Below are positions 1 to 5,889 of a DNA stretch of 5,889 nt, piece after piece. This DNA comes from an uncultured beta proteobacterium (lineage in GTDB: Bacteria > Pseudomonadota > Gammaproteobacteria > Burkholderiales > Rhodocyclaceae). A program made the position numbers and the translations under genes. The DNA lies in the NCBI GenBank assembly GCA_903916205.1, contig CAIWVX010000087.1:1-5889 (forward strand), read 5' to 3'. The first letter of the stretch is position 1, and each line of letters begins with the position of its first letter. The notes under the pieces are model-generated. The model did not search any database, was not told the origin of the DNA, and worked only from the letters and a program-made list of their open reading frames with translations.

Positions 1-1185
1 GACACCGATGCACATGGTACACAAGGCGTAACGACCGCCACAACGAATTAATTCATAGGTGGCGGTCGTCACCAGCCGAGCGCCACTCATTCCCAGCGGA
101 TGGCCGAGGGCGATGGCCCCACCGTTGCGATTAACGTGCGCGGCATCGTCCGCCAAGCCAAGGTCGCGCAACACCGCCAGGGCTTGGGCGGCGAAAGCTT
201 CATTAAGTTCGATAACGTCCATTTGCGCCAACGACAGGCCGGTTTGAGCCAAGACCTTGCGTACCGCTGGGGCGGGCGCAAAACCCATAATGCGCGGGGC
301 GACGCCCGCGGTGGCCATGCCCACAACCCGAGCCAGCGGCTTTAGACCATATTGACCGGCGGCGTTTTCCGACGCGATCAATAGTGCGCAAGCGCCATCA
401 TTGACGCCAGAAGCGTTGCCGGCCGTCACCGAAAGTTCGGGGCTATTGATGCCTTTTAACTCGGCGAGTTGTTCCCGCGTTGTTTCAGGACGCGGATGTT
501 CGTCGGTGTCGAAAATGATGGCGGCGCCCTTTTTTTGCGCGATAACGACGGGTATTTGTTCGTCGGCAAAACGACCAGCAGCGTGAGCCGCTCCCCAGCG
601 TTGCTGTGAGCGGACGGCGAAGGCGTCCTGATCGGCGCGGGAGATGTTGAAGTCGGTCGCCACGTTGTCCGCTGTTTGCGGCATCGAATGCGTGTCGAAG
701 CGTTTTTTCATTAGCGGATTGACGAAACGCCAGCCAATGGTGCTATCGAAAATCACCGCATTGCGAGAAAAGGCCGACTCGGCTTTGCCCATGACAAAGG
801 GCGCACGCGACATGCTTTCGACGCCTCCGGCGATCATCAGTGAGGTTTCACCTGATTTAATCGAACGTGCGGCGAGACCGAGGGCATCCATGCCGGAACC
901 GCACAGGCGGTTGATCGTCGTCCCTGGCACCTCAACAGGTAAGCCGGCGAGCAAGCCGGACATGCGGGCGACGTTGCGATTGTCTTCGCCCGCTTGGTTG
1001 GCGCAGCCGTAGATGATGTCATCGATAGATGTCCAGTCGACCTGTGGATTGCGTTCCATCAGCGCCTTGATCGGGATCGCCCCGAGGTCGTCGGCGCGCA
1101 CGCTGGAAAGCGCACCGCCGTAGCGTCCGATGGGTGTGCGAATGGCGTCGCAGATAAAAGCTTGGGGCATCGCGTTTCGAGTCAT
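1..1185 (-). CDS. paaJ: PaaJ/PcaF-type 3-oxoadipyl-CoA thiolase, missing only the last few C-terminal residues
   Basis: Acetyl-CoA acyltransferase that cleaves 3-oxoadipyl-CoA to succinyl-CoA and acetyl-CoA, and in the phenylacetate pathway also the 3-oxo-5,6-dehydrosuberyl-CoA produced by ring opening. I translated 395 codons in one open frame from ATG 1185 to the left edge with no stop, and the sequence matches E. coli PaaJ along its whole length as recalled. The nucleophile is Cys95 in [10 protein letters not shown]; Asn328 lies in ELNEAF; His362 is in GHPLG; the second Cys392 is in TMCIGV at the edge. The His-Cys spacing of 30 is canonical. About ten residues and the stop lie outside. ATG 1185 is favoured because GAGAG (1197-1193) is seven bases upstream. 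ATG 1170, giving [13 protein letters not shown] like the E. coli start, is the alternative but lacks a clear Shine-Dalgarno. The beta-ketoadipate pathway enzyme PcaF is nearly indistinguishable; the paa context favours paaJ. Arg353 in VNRNGG replaces the usual Pro. Confidence 0.95.
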   Translation of the reverse strand, partial: MTRNAMPQAFICDAIRTPIGRYGGALSSVRADDLGAIPIKALMERNPQVDWTSIDDIIYGCANQAGEDNRNVARMSGLLAGLPVEVPGTTINRLCGSGMDALGLAARSIKSGETSLMIAGGVESMSRAPFVMGKAESAFSRNAVIFDSTIGWRFVNPLMKKRFDTHSMPQTADNVATDFNISRADQDAFAVRSQQRWGAAHAAGRFADEQIPVVIAQKKGAAIIFDTDEHPRPETTREQLAELKGINSPELSVTAGNASGVNDGACALLIASENAAGQYGLKPLARVVGMATAGVAPRIMGFAPAPAVRKVLAQTGLSLAQMDVIELNEAFAAQALAVLRDLGLADDAAHVNRNGGAIALGHPLGMSGARLVTTATYELIRCGGRYALCTMCIGV

Positions 1186-1192
1186 CTTTGCA

Positions 1193-1197
1193 CTCTC
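1193..1197 (-). promoter_or_regulatory. Ribosome binding site of paaJ, overlapping the paaK stop
   Basis: GAGAG lies seven bases before ATG 1185 and shares bases with the paaK TGA (1198-1196). It is a moderate site but decides between ATG 1185 and the in-frame ATG 1170, which has no comparable motif. Confidence 0.6.
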
Positions 1198-2521
1198 AGT
1201 TCAATTTCTTCCGTTCATCGAGTACCCGACGGGCCTTGCCGACTTGGGTGCGTGGAATGCCGTCAAATTGCATTACGGTAATGTTCACCGAAACGCCGAT
1301 GATCGTTTTGATGCGCTGTTGGAGACTCGTGCTGATCACCTGTAATTCGACCGGTGCTAGCTTACCGGAGAGTTCGCGTTGCAGCTCGCAGCGGACTTCT
1401 AGGTTGTCCAAGTGGCCTTCGCGGGTGACGACAACTTGGTAATTACCAGACAAACGTGGGTCGCGCAGAATTTGTTCCTCGATCTGGGTCGGAAAGAGAT
1501 TGACACCACGGATAATCAGCATGTCGTCCGAGCGTCCCGTGATCTTGCCGATGCGGCGGAAAGAACGTGACGTCGGCGGTAACAGACGCGTTAGGTCGCG
1601 GGTGCGGTAGCGGATGACGGGGAAGGCTTCTTTGGTGAGTGAGGTAAATACCAGTTCGCCTTCTTTTCCGTCAGGCAGAACTTCACCGGTTTCCGGGTCG
1701 ATGATTTCGGGTAAAAAATGATCTTCCCAGATGACCGGGCCATCTTTGCTTTCAATACATTCACAGGCGACACCCGGCCCCATGACTTCGGTAAGACCAT
1801 AAATATCAATGGCGTCAATGCCCAGCTTTTTTTCGATCTCGCCGCGCATTCCTTCGCCCCAAGGCTCGGCACCGAAGATGCCAATCTTGAGCGAGATGTC
1901 CTCGGGCTTGATTCCCAGACGCTCAAATTCCTCGGCAATCACCAGCGAGTAGGAGGGCGTAACCATGATGATTTCGGGCTGAAAATCTAAGATTTGCTGT
2001 ACTTGTTTCTCGGTCTGACCACCGGACATGGGCACCGCCGTACAACCCAAGCGTTCTGCGCCATAGTGAGCCCCTAAGCCACCCGTAAACATGCCGTAAC
2101 CGTAGGCGACATGCACCATGTCACCGGCGCGACCACCGGCAGCGCGAATTGACCGGGCGACGACATCCGCCCAATTGTCGATGTCGTTTTTAGTGTAGCC
2201 AACGACCACCGATTTGCCGGTCGTTCCGCTGGAGGCGTGCAAACGGGCGAGTTGGCTGCGCGGCACGGCAAAGAGACCAAAAGGATAGTTATCGCGCAGA
2301 TCAAGCTTGGTCATAAAAGGGAACTTGTCGAGATCTTCAAGTGTTTTCAGGTCATCGGGATGTACGCCCTTCTCTTGGCATTTTTGGCGGTAGGGGGCGA
2401 CGTTGTCGTAGCTGTGGCGCACAGACCATTTCAGGCGGGTCAGTTGCAAGGCAGAAATCTCGTCACGGCTGGCTGTTTCGATGGCATCGAGTTCGCCGGG
2501 CAGCGGTTTTTTGGCGGTCAT
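1196..2521 (-). CDS. paaK: PaaK, phenylacetate-CoA ligase (AMP-forming)
   Basis: A complete 441-residue adenylate-forming enzyme of normal PaaK length (about 430-440). It activates phenylacetate with ATP and CoA to phenylacetyl-CoA, the committed entry step, in the cytosol. Motifs in order: the phosphate-binding loop SSGTTGK (97-103), FGAEPW (216-221), the adenine-binding segment YGLTEVMGPG (241-250), RYRTRDL (304-310) containing the ribose-binding Asp309, the hinge GRSDDMLIIRGVN (329-341), and the mobile C-terminal domain from about 335 carrying the presumed catalytic Lys429 in QVGKARRV (427-434). All key residues are present and the frame is uninterrupted. ATG at 2521 is preceded by a strong GGAGGAG, the best ribosome binding site in the window, 26 bases after paaI ends. 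The gene sits mid-operon although it acts first in the pathway. Its TGA overlaps the ribosome binding site of the thiolase gene 10 bases downstream. Confidence 0.97.
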   Translation of the reverse strand: MTAKKPLPGELDAIETASRDEISALQLTRLKWSVRHSYDNVAPYRQKCQEKGVHPDDLKTLEDLDKFPFMTKLDLRDNYPFGLFAVPRSQLARLHASSGTTGKSVVVGYTKNDIDNWADVVARSIRAAGGRAGDMVHVAYGYGMFTGGLGAHYGAERLGCTAVPMSGGQTEKQVQQILDFQPEIIMVTPSYSLVIAEEFERLGIKPEDISLKIGIFGAEPWGEGMRGEIEKKLGIDAIDIYGLTEVMGPGVACECIESKDGPVIWEDHFLPEIIDPETGEVLPDGKEGELVFTSLTKEAFPVIRYRTRDLTRLLPPTSRSFRRIGKITGRSDDMLIIRGVNLFPTQIEEQILRDPRLSGNYQVVVTREGHLDNLEVRCELQRELSGKLAPVELQVISTSLQQRIKTIIGVSVNITVMQFDGIPRTQVGKARRVLDERKKLN

Positions 2522-2527
2522 GTTGAT

Positions 2528-2534
2528 CTCCTCC
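2528..2534 (-). promoter_or_regulatory. Strong ribosome binding site of paaK
   Basis: GGAGGAG lies six bases before the paaK ATG, in the 26-base gap after paaI. It is the closest match to the anti-Shine-Dalgarno complement in the window and fixes the paaK start. Its strength may let paaK be translated independently of upstream genes. Confidence 0.85.
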
Positions 2535-2547
2535 GTTGGGCAATGGC

Positions 2548-3012
2548 TCAGTTGGCCTGTTCTAATCCGGCGATGACCTCGCCGCTGATGCGATAACTCT
2601 TGCCCCGGAACAGGGCGATGGTTTTGCCGCCGACGATGCGCACCGTGATGTCGTAAACGCCGGTGCGACCGGTGGCCGATTGTTCGACCGCTTCGGCTTC
2701 CAGATGTTCTCCTTCTTTGGCCGGGGCGAGGAAGTCAATATGGCAGGCCGAGGCTACCGTGTTTTTGTTGTAGCTGTTGCAGGCGTAGGCAAAGGCGGCA
2801 TCGGCAAGGGTGAAAATCATCCCGCCGTGACAGAAATGATGGCCGTTGACCATGTCGGGTCGAACGGTCATGGTGAGCCGCGACGCGCCCGGTACGACGC
2901 TGACGATTTGCATACCCAGCGCTTGCGCCGTGCGGTCACGTACCCACATGGCGGCGGTGGTGGCATCGGCCAGCGCTTGCGCGGCGTCAGTGGATGGCGT
3001 GGGTTCAGTCAT
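2548..3012 (-). CDS. paaI: PaaI, hotdog-fold (hydroxy)phenylacetyl-CoA thioesterase
   Basis: A complete 154-residue hotdog thioesterase of the PaaI family (about 140-150 residues is usual). It hydrolyses phenylacetyl-CoA and hydroxylated derivatives, and is thought to release CoA trapped in dead-end products and to limit build-up of the toxic epoxide. The active-site segment is NGHHFCHGGMIFTLAD (56-71): Asn56, the HGG loop at 62-64 and catalytic Asp71, equivalent to Asp61 of E. coli PaaI. Further family motifs are FAYACNS (74-80), ASACHIDFL (87-95), TGVYDI (117-122) and ALFRGKSYRI (133-142). The same frame is open upstream to 3090, but that would extend deep into paaH. ATG at 3012 is preferred because AGGAA (3022-3018) lies five bases upstream and the product begins MTEPTPSTDA. 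The N-terminus is then about ten residues longer than in E. coli. The start overlaps the paaH stop (shared ATGACTGA), suggesting coupled translation. Confidence 0.94.
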   Translation of the reverse strand: MTEPTPSTDAAQALADATTAAMWVRDRTAQALGMQIVSVVPGASRLTMTVRPDMVNGHHFCHGGMIFTLADAAFAYACNSYNKNTVASACHIDFLAPAKEGEHLEAEAVEQSATGRTGVYDITVRIVGGKTIALFRGKSYRISGEVIAGLEQAN

Positions 3013-4534
3013 GGAGATTCCTAGCAGCAAAGACAGCACGCTGGATGAGCGGAGAAATACGGTAGCGATCCTCGCCATAACTGCGGCCAAGGTGGGTGAG
3101 CACGGTATAGATCGTGTTTACCCCGACGCGGTCGGCCCAAGCCAACGGCCCCAGCGGGTAATTCACCCCGAGGCACATGGCGGCGTCGGCACCGACGGCG
3201 GAGCACACGCCTTGATTGACGGCATCCGCCGCTTCGTTGGCGAGCATCGCCACCGTGCGCATAACGGCGAGGCCGGGAACGTCGCGAAAGCGTGACAAGG
3301 TATAGCCAGCGGCTTGAAACAAACCTATGGCGGCGTTGATTGCTGGCGTCTGGCACTGCGCGGCGGCGCTCATGGCGAGGCGGGTGGCGGTGTTGTAATC
3401 GAGTGCGAGGTCAATCAGCACGGTATTGGCAAGATCTGATTCAGCGGCACGTTGCGTCGCGCTGCGCCCATCCGTGACGAAAATGGTGGCGTCGCCGACT
3501 TCGGCAATTCGCCCGTCGCTCTCAGGCGCACGGGTAAATAACACGCCGTGCTGCTGCAAACGCAGGGCTAGAGCATGGCTTAGCGGCGACTGACCAAAGA
3601 GTACGATCATCCCGGTTGGCGTTTGTGGGGCTTCGGTTTGCGCTATGGGCTTATCGGCGCCCTCACGGTAGTCGTAGAAACCTCGCCCGCTTTTGCGACC
3701 GAAATAACCGGCATCGACGAGTTCTTGCTGAATCAACGAGGGACGATAGCGCGAGTCGTTAAAGAAGGCGTGCCAGACGGATTGTGTGACGGCAAAATTA
3801 ATGTCATGGCCGATCATGTCCATCAACTCGAAGGGGCCCATGCGGAAGCCACCGGCTTCGCGCATCACCGCATCAATGCTGGCGTAATCCGCCGCACCTT
3901 CTTGCGCCAGCCGCAGAGCCTCGGCGTAGTAAGGGCGAGCAACACGATTGACGATAAAGCCGGGCGTCGATTTAGCATGTACCGCCGTTTTGCCCCAGGC
4001 ATTGGCCGTGGCAAATAGAACGTCGGCGACACGGCGCTCGGTGGCGAGGCCACAAACCACCTCGACCAACCCCATGAGCGGTGCCGGGTTGAAGAAATGC
4101 AGCCCGGCTAAGCGCTGCGGATGTTTCAGGGCGGCTCCGATGGCCGTAACGGAAATCGACGAAGTGTTCGTACCGAAGAGGCAGTCAGCGCCAACGATGG
4201 CTTCAAGCGTGCTAAATAAGGTTTGCTTGGCTTCGAGATTTTCGACGATGGCTTCGATGATTAAGGTACAACCGGCCAGATCGCTCAACTGGTCGACTGC
4301 GCACAAGCGCTCACCGGCCGCCCGTGCGTTCTCGGCGCTAATTTTGCCTTTTTCTGCCAGTTTGACGAACTGCGCACGAAGACCCTTCACCGCGTCTTTG
4401 GCGGCATTTTCTCGGGCATCAAAAAGCCTGACTCGATGACCTGCCGCTGCGACGACCTGGGCGATTCCGGCCCCCATCGCTCCGGTGCCAATGACCGCGA
4501 TAATGGCCTGTTGGGGTAAAGGTGAGTGACTCAC
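3005..4534 (-). CDS. paaH: PaaH (PaaC in some nomenclatures), 3-hydroxyadipyl-CoA dehydrogenase, GTG start
   Basis: A complete 509-residue NAD-dependent 3-hydroxyacyl-CoA dehydrogenase that oxidises 3-hydroxyadipyl-CoA to 3-oxoadipyl-CoA in lower phenylacetate catabolism. The N-terminal Rossmann domain has GTGAMG (16-21) and a putative ribose-binding Asp39. Catalytic residues appear in order: Ser125/126 in TNTSS, His146 in LHFFNP, Glu158 in GLVEVV and Asn196 in PGFIVNR; the His-Glu spacing of 12 and Glu-Asn spacing of 38 equal those of the human enzyme. The first C-terminal dehydrogenase domain covers about 190-288 and ends GRKSGRGFYDYR. Residues about 308-376 look like the reduced Rossmann segment known in this family, and about 416-505 is a second C-terminal dehydrogenase domain (NEAADAV, NYPLGPLAWAD). 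Length is normal for long PaaH proteins. GTG at 4534 is the first possible start after the in-frame paaG stop; the next Met (20) would destroy the nucleotide-binding loop. AGGTGAG lies just upstream, within a possible hairpin. Confidence 0.95.
   Translation of the reverse strand: MSHSPLPQQAIIAVIGTGAMGAGIAQVVAAAGHRVRLFDARENAAKDAVKGLRAQFVKLAEKGKISAENARAAGERLCAVDQLSDLAGCTLIIEAIVENLEAKQTLFSTLEAIVGADCLFGTNTSSISVTAIGAALKHPQRLAGLHFFNPAPLMGLVEVVCGLATERRVADVLFATANAWGKTAVHAKSTPGFIVNRVARPYYAEALRLAQEGAADYASIDAVMREAGGFRMGPFELMDMIGHDINFAVTQSVWHAFFNDSRYRPSLIQQELVDAGYFGRKSGRGFYDYREGADKPIAQTEAPQTPTGMIVLFGQSPLSHALALRLQQHGVLFTRAPESDGRIAEVGDATIFVTDGRSATQRAAESDLANTVLIDLALDYNTATRLAMSAAAQCQTPAINAAIGLFQAAGYTLSRFRDVPGLAVMRTVAMLANEAADAVNQGVCSAVGADAAMCLGVNYPLGPLAWADRVGVNTIYTVLTHLGRSYGEDRYRISPLIQRAVFAARNLHD
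3018..3022 (-). promoter_or_regulatory. Ribosome binding site of paaI, inside the paaH 3' end
   Basis: AGGAA lies five bases before ATG 3012, within the last codons of paaH. It supports the 154-residue form of PaaI over a longer reading that would start at 3090 inside paaH. Confidence 0.65.
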
Positions 4535-4545
4535 GCGCTCACCTT
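4519..4545 (-). promoter_or_regulatory. Inverted repeat forming a potential mRNA hairpin over the paaH ribosome binding site and GTG start
   Basis: On the minus strand AAGGTGAG (4545-4538) and CTCACCTT (4526-4519) are perfectly complementary over 8 bp, separated by an 11-base loop that contains the paaH GTG start (4534-4532). The 5' arm includes the last two bases of the paaG TAA and the paaH Shine-Dalgarno AGGTGAG. If it forms in mRNA, ribosomes could load on paaH only when the stem is open, for example when ribosomes finish paaG. The repeat is seen directly; the regulatory role is inference. Confidence 0.45.
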
Positions 4546-5338
4546 ATTGGCCAGTAAATTTTGGCGCACGTTTTTCCATGAAGGCATTAACGCCTTCAGC
4601 GTAATCCGCACTCCAGCCGAGTTCGCGCATAAAGCCACCTTCCATTGACAGTTGCTGCTCCAGTGTGTGACCCGGTGCAGCATGCATCGCTTGACGGGTG
4701 CGAACCAGGGCTTTGGTCGGCAGGTTTGCCAGTTGAACGGCCAGCGCATCGATGCGAGCCGCAAAATCGGCGTCCTCAACGCATTCCCAGATCAAGCCCC
4801 ATTCTGCGGCTTTGGCGGCGGTTAGCTTGTCGGCCAGCAGTGCCAGTCCCATAGCCCGAGCCATGCCGACGCGTTGCGGCAGAAACCACGTACCGCCGGT
4901 ATCCGGTAGCAAGCCAATTTTGGAGAACGCTTGCAGAAATGAGGCCGACTTTGTTGCAACAACGAGGTCACAGGCCAGAGCGACAGAAGCGCCTGCTCCG
5001 GCCGCAATGCCATTGACGGCGGCAAGAGTCGGCACGCGCAGGTTTTGCAGACGCAAGACGAGCGGCTTGTAGTTGCGTTCAACGAGATTGCCGATGTCCG
5101 GCATTTTGCCGTCGACGGTGCTCATTTCAGGATCCGCTAGATCCTGCCCGGCACAGAAGGCGCGTCCGTTACCACTTAGGACGAGTACGCGGATTTTTTC
5201 GTCAACCTGAACTTGGTCAAGGGCGGTGCGCAGTTCGGCATGCATCTCACCGGTAAAGCTGTTCAGTTTGTCAGGACGGTTCAGCGAGAGGCGGGCGATA
5301 CCCGCGTCGACGTTGAAGTGAAGGGTGTTGAAATTCAT
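4544..5338 (-). CDS. paaG: PaaG, ring-1,2-epoxyphenylacetyl-CoA isomerase (oxepin-CoA forming), crotonase fold
   Basis: A complete 264-residue crotonase-superfamily protein, close to the 262 residues of E. coli PaaG, which it matches closely as recalled. PaaG isomerises ring-1,2-epoxyphenylacetyl-CoA to the seven-membered oxepin-CoA and also shifts double bonds in later intermediates. Visible motifs are LNRPDKLNSF (19-28), the CoA/oxyanion segment FCAGQDL (61-67), AVNGIAAGAGAS (107-118), and LLPDTGGTW (143-151). The two catalytic glutamates of true enoyl-CoA hydratases align with Ser118 and Lys140, while Asp146 sits at the isomerase aspartate position; this supports an isomerase and argues against PaaF. 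The C-terminus SADYAEGVNAF..KR.P.FTG is typical of PaaG. The ATG at 5338 has AAGGG (5348-5344) five bases upstream, overlapping the TAA of the preceding gene, so the two are probably translationally linked. Its own TAA is in frame with the following paaH. Confidence 0.95.
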   Translation of the reverse strand: MNFNTLHFNVDAGIARLSLNRPDKLNSFTGEMHAELRTALDQVQVDEKIRVLVLSGNGRAFCAGQDLADPEMSTVDGKMPDIGNLVERNYKPLVLRLQNLRVPTLAAVNGIAAGAGASVALACDLVVATKSASFLQAFSKIGLLPDTGGTWFLPQRVGMARAMGLALLADKLTAAKAAEWGLIWECVEDADFAARIDALAVQLANLPTKALVRTRQAMHAAPGHTLEQQLSMEGGFMRELGWSADYAEGVNAFMEKRAPKFTGQ

Positions 5339-5346
5339 GGTGGCCC

Positions 5347-5889
5347 TTAGAGGTGATAACGGCGTTGGACGACAACGAAGCGGTTAGCGACGAAGGCCGC
5401 ATCGGTGTATGAAGCATTGGCCGCTGGATTGCCGCCCGTGCCGTGGTAGTCGGAGTAAGCCGCTGATTGGTTAACAAAGACGCCGCCGGTCAGGTTGATT
5501 GACAGCGCAACCTTGGCGCGTAGGGTGGCTGCCGTCATGGCCTCAATCATGGCCGGGCGGGTCGAGTAGAGTCCAACAGTCAGCGCGCCGTGCGTCCTGA
5601 CGATGCGCTCGGAAAGCGCTATTGCGGCGTGGGTATCGGCCACTTTGACCATAAAACTGATCGGACCAAAGCGCTCTTCCATGTAAAGTTTTTCATCGGC
5701 GGCGTCACAGGCGAGCAGCACCGGGGTACGGACTTCGGCCTTCGGAAACTCAGGGTTGTCGAGTTTCGTTGAGGCTAGAATAACCTTACCCAATGCGCCG
5801 CTGTCTGCCTCTTGAATGCGTTTCAAGGTATCGGACGACTGGAGGGCGCCGAGTACGGCATGAGCGACTTCTGGCTTGGACAGCAAACC
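5347..5889 (-). CDS. paaN: PaaN/PaaZ-type aldehyde dehydrogenase of phenylacetate degradation, C-terminal 180 residues (5' end outside window)
   Basis: This is the C-terminal part of an aldehyde dehydrogenase that in this pathway oxidises the semialdehyde formed when the oxepin-CoA ring opens; it is cytosolic and NAD(P)-dependent by family. The frame is open to the right edge, so the start is not visible. Visible residues 71-76 read EERFGP, the conserved ALDH motif near the cofactor. Residues 135-140 (GGVFVN) and 148-160 (DYHGTGGNPAANA region) match the C-terminal signature I recall for the stand-alone PaaN family rather than the usual ALDH 'PFGG.K.SG' ending. The catalytic Cys and general-base Glu should lie upstream of the window. 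The protein stops at TAA (5349-5347) about 20 residues after this signature, so it carries no C-terminal MaoC-like hydratase domain as in E. coli PaaZ. In Azoarcus nomenclature the same gene is called paaZ. It is the most upstream gene here, 8 bases before paaG. Confidence 0.87.
   Translation of the reverse strand, partial: GLLSKPEVAHAVLGALQSSDTLKRIQEADSGALGKVILASTKLDNPEFPKAEVRTPVLLACDAADEKLYMEERFGPISFMVKVADTHAAIALSERIVRTHGALTVGLYSTRPAMIEAMTAATLRAKVALSINLTGGVFVNQSAAYSDYHGTGGNPAANASYTDAAFVANRFVVVQRRYHL

Noticed and set aside
529..535. In-phase A AAA AAG slippery heptamer in the paaJ coding strand, like the dnaX frameshift site.
   Set aside because: A -1 shift would end after about 14 codons and remove the thiolase active site. 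The codons encode a Gln-Lys-Lys stretch with a counterpart Lys-Lys in E. coli PaaJ, and I see no Shine-Dalgarno stimulator.
644..1012. 122-codon plus-strand open frame opposite paaJ.
   Set aside because: It is a shadow of the continuous 395-codon thiolase frame, which carries all catalytic motifs.
1827..1833. A second in-phase A AAA AAG in paaK (residues Glu-Lys-Lys, about 230-232).
   Set aside because: A -1 shift meets TGA within four codons and would cut PaaK in half, with no useful product. It is explained by ordinary Lys codon use.
2522..2547. Possible terminator or promoter in the 26-base paaI-paaK gap, the largest in the window.
   Set aside because: There is no stem followed by a T run and no room for a promoter. 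The gap is accounted for by the paaK ribosome binding site.
3013..3090. N-terminal extension of paaI to an upstream in-frame ATG at 3090 (180 residues).
   Set aside because: It lies wholly within paaH, and the extra residues have no counterpart in PaaI. ATG 3012 has its own AGGAA and the stop-start overlap typical of operons.
2846..3295. 149-codon plus-strand open frame across the paaI/paaH junction.
   Set aside because: It is antisense to two real genes, with no ribosome binding site or family motif seen.
3948..4439. 163-codon open frame on the plus strand opposite paaH.
   Set aside because: It is antisense to a well-supported gene. Its translation is rich in Ala, Ser and Arg with no recognisable motif, as expected for a shadow frame in GC-rich DNA.

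Overview
The window is a compact stretch of a phenylacetate (paa) degradation operon. All genes lie on the minus strand, so transcription runs from high to low coordinates. Base composition is in the mid-to-high 50s % GC by eye. The protein set and the order paaN(Z)-paaG-paaH-paaI-paaK resemble the paaYZGHIKABCDE cluster described for Azoarcus evansii. That suggests a betaproteobacterium, perhaps of the Rhodocyclales; this placement is inference from gene order and recalled family sequences, not from a search.

Layout in transcription order: the C-terminal third of a PaaN/PaaZ-type aldehyde dehydrogenase, entering from the right edge (5889-5347); paaG, ring-epoxide isomerase (5338-4544); paaH, 3-hydroxyadipyl-CoA dehydrogenase with a GTG start (4534-3005); paaI, hotdog thioesterase (3012-2548, overlapping the paaH end by 8 bases); paaK, phenylacetate-CoA ligase (2521-1196); and paaJ/pcaF, 3-oxoadipyl-CoA thiolase (1185-1), which leaves the left edge about ten residues before its expected end. 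Gaps are 8, 9, -8, 26 and 10 bases, so no gene-free region exceeds 26 bases. I see no promoter, terminator, RNA gene, mobile element or CRISPR array.

How the genes work together (established pathway): PaaK activates phenylacetate to phenylacetyl-CoA. The PaaABCDE epoxidase, not in this window, makes the 1,2-epoxide. PaaG isomerises the epoxide to oxepin-CoA. A ring-opening hydrolase plus the PaaN/PaaZ aldehyde dehydrogenase give an open-chain 3-oxo acyl-CoA, and PaaJ, PaaG, PaaF and PaaH carry out beta-oxidation to acetyl-CoA and succinyl-CoA. PaaI rescues CoA from dead-end thioesters.

The region is ordinary catabolic DNA and I found no undescribed system. The best non-gene signal is a perfect 8-bp inverted repeat around the paaH start. 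In the mRNA it would pair the Shine-Dalgarno and hold the GTG start in its loop. It lies where paaG and paaH share a reading frame across a single TAA stop. A second point of interest is that the aldehyde dehydrogenase ends without the MaoC-like ring-opening domain of the E. coli PaaZ fusion.
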